From assembly GCA_012934845.2 (NCBI GenBank), contig WNNJ02001920.1:1-64000 (forward strand): 64,000 bases of DNA, read 5' to 3'. The notes beneath the pieces are model-generated. The model had not been told where the DNA came from. It was given only the letters and a program-made list of their open reading frames with translations, and made no database searches. Source of the stretch: Pomphorhynchus laevis (lineage: Eukaryota > Acanthocephala > Palaeacanthocephala > Echinorhynchida > Pomphorhynchidae). Made by a program: the position numbers and the translations under genes. This document shows, one piece after another, positions 58,588 through 64,000 of this stretch; the first letter of the stretch is position 1, and every line of letters begins with the position of its first letter.

Positions 58588-58770
58588 ATGTACTTAGGAA
58601 AACGTATGTCAAACAAGGCTAAACCTACCGTTTCTGGATTATCGATTAAAGATATTGGTGTGATCGATGCTGGAATTTTTACGAAATTAACTTACACCTC
58701 TCTTAACTTACATCACTCTGATAACAGAGTGATGCAATCACTCTGTTATCAGCTACGTAATTGTGAATAA
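58588..58770 (+). pseudogene. Possible leucine-rich repeat gene fragment
   Basis: Sixty codons from an ATG at 58588 read KAKPTVSGLSIKDIGVIDAG, IFTKLTYTSLNLHHSDNRV and end at TAA 58768-58770. The spacing I..GxFxxL(T)xLxxLxLxxNxI of extracellular leucine-rich repeats is recognisable in VIDAGIFTKLTYTSLNL..SDNRV. The last 12 codons overlap a perfect 16-bp inverted repeat (58718-58733/58737-58752), so the natural 3' continuation seems to be replaced by a snap-back copy. Probably a captured or decayed exon. Confidence 0.3.
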
Positions 58771-58859
58771 TTATAATTATTTTAGCAATTTAAATTCTTC
58801 ATTCGTTTAACAATAACCATCAGCGTCGCGGCTGTAAAAAGAGCGTGCCCGATTACCTT

Positions 58860-59660
58860 CAGCCGTCAACGATGATCAGCTCGCCACATAACGTCGTCAG
58901 CAAACGTTACCGATTTGTGGGGTTGTTTCTTTCGTCCATCGTGTTTGGTGCAATATTCGTCACCAGTACCGCAGTTCTTCACTAGAGCGCTCTTTAGAGG
59001 AAGCTTCTCATAGGCGTTGCTGCCGTCAATAATATATAGCAGAATATGCTGCATCGCTTATTCTACTACATAGCAGTCCGCGAATTTGCCGACAGTTTGC
59101 TCACTGCTAGTTGCGTAATTCAGTGTTTTGGGTTTCTGTGGCATCACGTCTACGACTGCACCCTGTTCGCTTACTTGATCACTGCACTGTTCGTGCGATT
59201 GTTGGTAGTGTATGTCATCGAAACCGAGCTTACTATGCAAATCCTGAATATCGATAAGAAATGAATCCAGAACAATATGGTCTTTCCCGTCAACGTGATA
59301 AAATCTAAAAACTAAACGATTGAATTGGGCTGGTTTTCTGAAATGGGGTTTGAGTCAACAGACTCTTGGCGTTCGCTGGCTTATTCTGTTCCCTGTCTTT
59401 TTGAATGTTGTCGAATATCGGTATCACTATTTCTACAAAGCGAAATGCTTTAATTAGACCGATTATCATCGATCCGTTTCATTGATACCAGCTTGTCAGT
59501 TGCGGCAAAATCATTGTAGGTATAGCTATTAGAACCACGTCTTCGACGTGGTTTCCCGCGGCGTTTGCCGGGTGGCGTCGCACCCTTACCTCCTCTTTTA
59601 TCAATATTTTCTAATGGTTGTTGCTGAGTAGTCGTTATCCAATTCGTTGATCTAGCATTA
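58860..59660. other. GC-richer unassigned sequence
   Basis: Short - strand open pieces such as IIDGSNAYEKLPLKSALVKN and HKSVTFADDVMWRADHR (58866-59054) and KGATPPGKRRGKPRRRRGSN (near 59550-59600) look like coding debris of a basic, nucleic-acid-binding protein. They belong to the same - strand track as the ORF at 59663-60208. No confident assignment. Confidence 0.3.
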
Positions 59661-59662
59661 GC

Positions 59663-60208
59663 TTACTTTAATCGTTGATTTCGGTTAATTTTCTTATTAG
59701 TGATATCCACCGAGTTATTTCCTGGTAACAACCAACCAACACACGTGTTTAAGTGTCCAGTATTTAATGCTTGATCGTCGATGTCAATGTGAAATTTGTC
59801 GCGTTGCGTTTTAAGTGAATGAGTTAAGGCTGTAGGCAATGATAGGGGCTCCGACACGCTCTCTAAGGGGTCATTTGTTGATGATCTTACCGATATCGAC
59901 CCCTTTCGAATGTTAAATGTTTTGTTGCGAATTTGCTTAAACAAATCGTTTTTAAATTTCTTGTCCCCATGCGGTAATTTGTCCTTCTCTTGATCGGTAT
60001 TAATTTTGTTTGCACCATCAAAATTGATCATACTATTATGTGGTGGAGGAAGTTCGTCAATATGTGTAGGGTCATGTACAAGTAATGATCGTTTTGACTG
60101 ATCGGCATTATTTAAACTGTTCTGGGATATTTTCAATGTCTTATAATTCATCGGCAATTTACATGGTTCAAGGGATATAACAGAATATGGCGTTTCTTCG
60201 TCATTCAA
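59663..60208 (-). pseudogene. Unrecognised 181-codon open frame downstream of a LINE fragment
   Basis: An open frame starting LNDEETPYSVISLEPC (first Met at 60208) with DELPPPHNSMINFDGANK, KGSISVRSSTNDPLESV and TCVGWLLPGNNSVDITN. Polar, Asn/Ser-rich, no Cys pairs, no membrane segment. The frame continues upstream past a stop (DDSDAVEGLLPDCDKF) into the LINE C-terminal region, so it may be an ORF1-like or 3' protein of that element rather than a host gene. Not recognised. Confidence 0.35.
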
Positions 60209-60299
60209 ATATTTGGATTAAAATTTGTCGCAATCTGGTAACAGGCCTTCAACAGCATCTGAATCGTCATTTGTGCATTTGGTATATCGCGTAATAGGT

Positions 60300-61500
60300 G
60301 CATCATAGCATCAGTATGTTGATTCTACTGACACCTTCTTGTTGAGACTAGCGTCAGGATCGAATAGGCGTTTCTCATAATTACATGTTTCCTGTTGGAT
60401 GTGGTCAAAGGCCAATATCGGAAGCCGATCGAGTGAAGCTAGCATGGCTTTTGCGATGCCCCGCATTAGCGCGATTGAGATGCGCTGATATAATCGTGTG
60501 ACCGTCATAGAGTATCTTATTCCGCTTGTACGGCTCATGTTATTCGCAACCCGCTTGATCACCCTGCTTCCTTCGTCGTTCCATCCAACAAAGGTCTCGA
60601 CTACGGCGGCTGAAAAGATGTACCCCGCATCTTTGACTCTGTTCCTATATTTCCTATCCTTTACATTGACAGCGTACGACGTAGCATTAGCGAGTTGTAT
60701 GTTGGCGGCGGAATGCCGGAATGCGGCTTGTTGGGGGAGGGGTGACTACAAAGTCGACTGCAAGGGGAAGGTCCCCATAAAAAAGATGTCTGTCGGGCGT
60801 TCGCGTAAGTCCGGGATAATTCCTCGCACTTCCAAGGATACATCCATACGGGCTGATTGTGACCCTCGAATACCACGTCACGGATGGAGTTATGCCGCAG
60901 GCCTTGATAACTTTTGTACTGGCAAGTGAGTGAGTGTATGCCTCCCTTATCCGCCATACGTATGCAGCGGCCGCATCGATAATTCATTTTGTACAAGGGA
61001 ATCCCAATCCACATTCGGGCTAGGATGCAGAACTGTAATAAAGTTAGTTCCGCTCCATATGCCGAATTTTGGACAGCGCTAAGCCAAACCCCAGCCTATG
61101 GACATGACACTGCGTGTAGTCGTGCCTGGTCTATTTTGCAAGACGATTGTAACAGCTGGGTTGAGGCAAGATTATCGATCAGCCGCGAAGTTGATGAGTA
61201 ACCGTCCTCCTTGAACAGTATAAAGTTCGGGCCCATCCTTGTTCTTAGGGGGCCAATGCCTCAGAATAGCCAGGAAACAGTAAAGCGTCTAGACTGTATA
61301 TCTCTCCTATTTGCTGCACGCTATGGATGAATGCGCTCTGGGCGTGCGCAGAATTGCATCTTAGACCGAAGCCGCCCAGACGGATAGTGAGTGTCATCTG
61401 TGATTTGGTGACTTATTAAAGTTGGCGCGCGCATATTTTCTGAAAAGCGCTAGCGATTTTCAGATACAGGTGTGATTGATAAAGTAAATTCCGTTATAGA
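60300..61500 (-). mobile_element. LINE ORF2 C-terminal fragment
   Basis: Landmarks on the - strand: NYRCGRCIRMADKGGIHSLT with RHNSIRDVVFEG (Cys/His block, 61014-60890), then a nuclease-like block, and KDRKYRNRVKDAGYIFSAAV, VETFVGWNDEGSRVIKRVA and TRLYQRISIALMRGIAKAML (60680-60410). The last follows the pattern KYxxLxxxYxFVPxxVETxGxWxxEGxxxI...LxQRLSIAIQRGNA usual at the end of one class of invertebrate LINE ORFs; same class as 40.0-40.7 kb. 5' part decayed, no RT. Confidence 0.65.
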
Positions 61501-62849
61501 TTAGATCTCGAACATGCAGTTACAGTAAACCGAAATATGAACTGAAATGGTTTGTATTGAAATGTTTTTTTATTAAATGATGTGAACCCTTACAATCAAG
61601 TGTAGTGTACATATTTACAAGTAATCGTCACAGGTGAATGACTCCTACATTGGTTGCCCAAAACCAATATGGATGCCTTGTATGTAAGCTGAAAAACCGG
61701 GAATGATATTAATCCAAATCATTCTATTTAATATTCGCGAAAAGTTGATGCAGCACGGAAATTCACGTAGACTATTTGACTACTTCTTTAGAAAATGTGT
61801 AATAAAAATAATCTATTTTAATCAAGAAGCTTAGCCTAGACTGAATATGGATACGAGTTCTTTCTTATCCATTGTATGTTGCTTAGGAATAATGATTAAT
61901 ATTCCACAATAGAACTTTTCGTGAATCTGTTGTCCTCGTCGACAGCAATTTTATATATTTTCTTCTGTTAATTAATTTTTATTAATTAGTTAGTTAATTA
62001 TTATTAATTTTTATATTAATTCTTTTGAATTACATTTTTGTTCGTTAAATTATATAAAAAATTGATAATGAAACGAAACGTAAACACGCATGTTTTTGAT
62101 TATAAAACTTTGAGCAAAGAAAATTTCCGCAAAATGGATTACTAATCTAATTTTGTCGTTTTTAATAAATTTCATTTCTTATAATGTCATGATGAGTTTG
62201 ACTGGCTAATTTTAACTATTAATTTTTGCAATATAAGAATTAATTTGTATTAATTAAATTAACTATTAATTATTAATTAATTATTAATTAATTTTTCAAT
62301 AAGAATTACTGAAAAATTGAGATCTACAAATTGTGAATTTTTGAAACAAAGTCTAATTGAACATAATTGAGCATTTCTTTTTATGAATTGCTTTTTAGGT
62401 GGTGATTTAACTGTAAGTTTGTAAGTTTCTAACTTACTTCTTTCAAATTAAGTTTTTTTTTGGAAATATTTAACTATCAAAGGCGTCGTTTCCATAACAT
62501 AACAAAAAATCATTAAGTGTGGTTAAGAAATGATTAAACCTGATCACTTTTTTTATTGGGTGTGGCTATATTTTAATTTAAGAAAATTGCATTCGACCGT
62601 CAATCGTATCTATTTTATCGAATAAAAAAGAGATAAAATAGAGATATCCATTTATCTGATAAAAATTGAGGTGGTTGATTTTATATACAATGACTATTTT
62701 GTATTTAGAATTATTGAATTCTGCACAACTGGTTCAGTAATTCCATTTGCGTATATTCACTAAAATTATAAAGATTTTAATTTATTTTTAATTCCTTATG
62801 AGCAATTTTAGTAAAAGTACAATACCACAAAAGAATAGAGTTCTTGCAG
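61500..62849. other. AT-rich sequence without a gene
   Basis: Runs of TTAATTAATTATTA at 61970-62290. No coding or RNA gene that I can identify. Confidence 0.55.
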
Positions 62850-62992
62850 ACATGGTCAGCGGTTTTACCCCATGATCTCAATATATCTGTTCGAAGCAAC
62901 TCCCCTCCTTCAAAGCGCATTCTTCCTGTTCGAAGGAGCCATCCACTGCCCGTCTTCCAAAGGACTTACGCTTCTGAACTCCACACCCCCAG
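62850..62992 (+). other. Candidate exon, unrecognised
   Basis: A GC-richer island of 143 nt between TTCTTGCAG (acceptor-like, ends 62849) and CCAG|GTGAGA (good donor at 62993). One open frame reads TWSAVLPHDLNISVRSN and SKRILPVRRSHPLPVFQRTY, another FYPMISIYLFEATPLLQS. I recognise neither. Splice signals plus composition make an exon plausible, but two open frames lower confidence. Confidence 0.28.
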
Positions 62993-63224
62993 GTGAGACA
63001 CCTTCAGAACTTTGCAGAGAAGTTTAGTTTATTTAAATATTATTATGTGCATCTTTTTTTGGAATTTCAAACACGTTGTTTCAATTCCATGTTTTATTAC
63101 GGATTTTACAGTATAAGACTAAATCGTCATCTCTCACAACTTCATAAACATTTTTCTGTATCATCCCCGTGAATATGTAAAAACTTTACATTAAAGCCGT
63201 TATCTGTATGTTCATAATTTCTTC

Positions 63225-63502
63225 CTATCTCTCTGAAAACGTCATTACATCTTCCAGCGTCCACGATGAAACCAAACTTAGCTTTTCCATGGTCTTCGTC
63301 TGTATAAACGAAGACCATGGAAAAGTATCATTATCTGTAAGATCGTCATCACTTTCGACAATATTACCGATAAATCCAACTTCAGTTTTTCCATGGTCAT
63401 CCACCTCCTTTCTATAATTTGTGAAACCGTAATGACTCTCATCAACATCATCCATAAAACCGATTTCAGCATTATCATGGTCAACCACCTCTGCATCAGC
63501 AA
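63225..63502 (-). CDS. Candidate terminal exon, acidic repeat protein
   Basis: A - strand frame of about 92 codons follows a canonical acceptor (TTTTTTCCAG, ending at + position 63503) and ends at TAG 63225. It encodes two diverged repeats, DHDNAEIGFMDDVDESHYGF and DHGKTEVGFIGNIVESDDDL, then SFIQTKTMEKLSLVSS. It is rich in Asp and Glu. A possible polyadenylation signal (AATAAA on the - strand near 63035) lies downstream. The perfect 18-bp inverted repeat at 63282-63325 falls inside and may have altered the C-terminus. No family recognised; an exon by signals only. Confidence 0.33.
63282..63325. repeat. Perfect 18-bp inverted repeat
   Basis: Arms 63282-63299 and 63308-63325 are exact complements around an 8-nt spacer. 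CCATGG is the repeated core, and TTTTCCATGGTC recurs at 63388-63399, so one arm could have been copied from a nearby template. Confidence 0.9.
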
Positions 63503-63539
63503 CTGGAAAAAATTATAGTTCGAAATAATTTGCCCTTAA

Positions 63540-63845
63540 CCCCCCCCCGATAAGACTAGAAAATATTAACCCGATAAGACTAGAAAATGTCAAAAAAGAA
63601 GGTTATTCTTACTTTCAGCCGTTTAAAAAACCGATCCTCATACCGATAAAAACAGTTTCAAAGCTTCCCATGGATCTACATCTATAAGCATCTATATTGA
63701 CACTACATCTATATTGACACTACATCTATATTGACACTACATCTATATTGACACTAAGATCTACATCTTAGTGTCAATCAGATACGTCGTTGATACAAGA
63801 TCATAATCAAAATCATAAGATAAGATAAGATAAGGATTTTCTTAA
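63540..63845. repeat. Cluster of short tandem repeats
   Basis: CCCGATAAGACTAGAAAAT is duplicated at about 63547 and 63571. An ~18-bp unit, ATTGACACTACATCTAT, repeats four times at 63693-63755 and ends in a perfect 14-bp inverted repeat (63747-63760/63765-63778). (ATAAG)n follows at 63815-63838. Confidence 0.85.
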
Positions 63846-63939
63846 ACAAAACTTGTAACCGATAAAAAACGTGTTACAAAGAACAAAACATGCAAGAGAA
63901 GACAAAAATAATATCAATTCGTTAATCATTCAATCTTCT

Positions 63940-64000
63940 ATTTATTCTACGGCCTCAGGTCCAGCGGGATCTGAGCCCTCCAGATCCCGCTGGAGGATCC
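63940..64000 (-). mobile_element. Jockey/I-like LINE, 3' tip
   Basis: GGCCTCAGGTCCAGCGGGAT matches the family's 3' end at 28345 and 45108. A perfect 13-bp inverted repeat (63961-63973/63981-63993) then folds the sequence back, and the window ends there, so continuation is unknown. Confidence 0.6.

Overview
The window is AT-rich invertebrate (metazoan) nuclear DNA, almost entirely made of decayed retroelements. Nothing looks bacterial: the only recognisable host gene is split by introns, and the coding remnants are animal LINEs and Penelope-like elements (PLEs). I cannot name the species. Long AT-rich tracts alternate with GC-richer LINE remnants.

Host genes. The best host gene is on the + strand at about 12.87-19.71 kb. 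Three exons (12872-12952, 13008-13048, 19535-19708) have matching splice phases and together encode most of a zf-UBP zinc finger and the linker after it, resembling the ubiquitin hydrolases USP44/USP49. The first intron is 55 bp. The second is 6.5 kb and is filled by a PLE-derived tandem array and a fold-back repeat. Weaker exon candidates lie at 23.3, 58.6, 62.9 and 63.2-63.5 kb.

Retroelements. The dominant family is a PLE with permuted domain order (GIY-YIG endonuclease first, then a CxC linker, then RT), matching the published Naiad clade. The most complete copy is 35.9-38.9 kb (- strand). Fragments lie at 1.8-2.3, 3.4, 8.4-9.2, 33.1, 46.5-47.1, 50.5-52.0 and 55.9-57.5 kb. An internal segment forms a ~494-bp tandem array with higher-order structure at 14.4-18.4 kb. 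The 3' region carries a conserved ~97-nt module able to fold as an H-type pseudoknot inside a closing stem.

LINEs include CR1-like (2.3-3.3, 4.0-5.8 kb), L2/CR1-like (6.3-7.9, 21.8-23.1, 52.2-52.8 kb), an RTE-like element (9.3-12.2 kb), an element with a 5' inversion fitting twin priming (23.65-27.47 kb), a CCHC-knuckle Jockey/I-like family in several copies (28.3-32.1, 41.2-45.5, 63.95 kb), and C-terminal pieces with Cys/His and nuclease-like motifs (20.1-21.6, 40.0-40.7, 56.0-56.3, 60.3-61.5 kb). A separate fold-back repeat family (13.6 and 48.0-48.8 kb) carries all three core segments of a hammerhead ribozyme in non-canonical order.

The window is also rich in perfect short-spacer inverted duplications (at least nine), which look like recent snap-back events or amplification artefacts. 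No tRNA, rRNA or CRISPR array was recognised.
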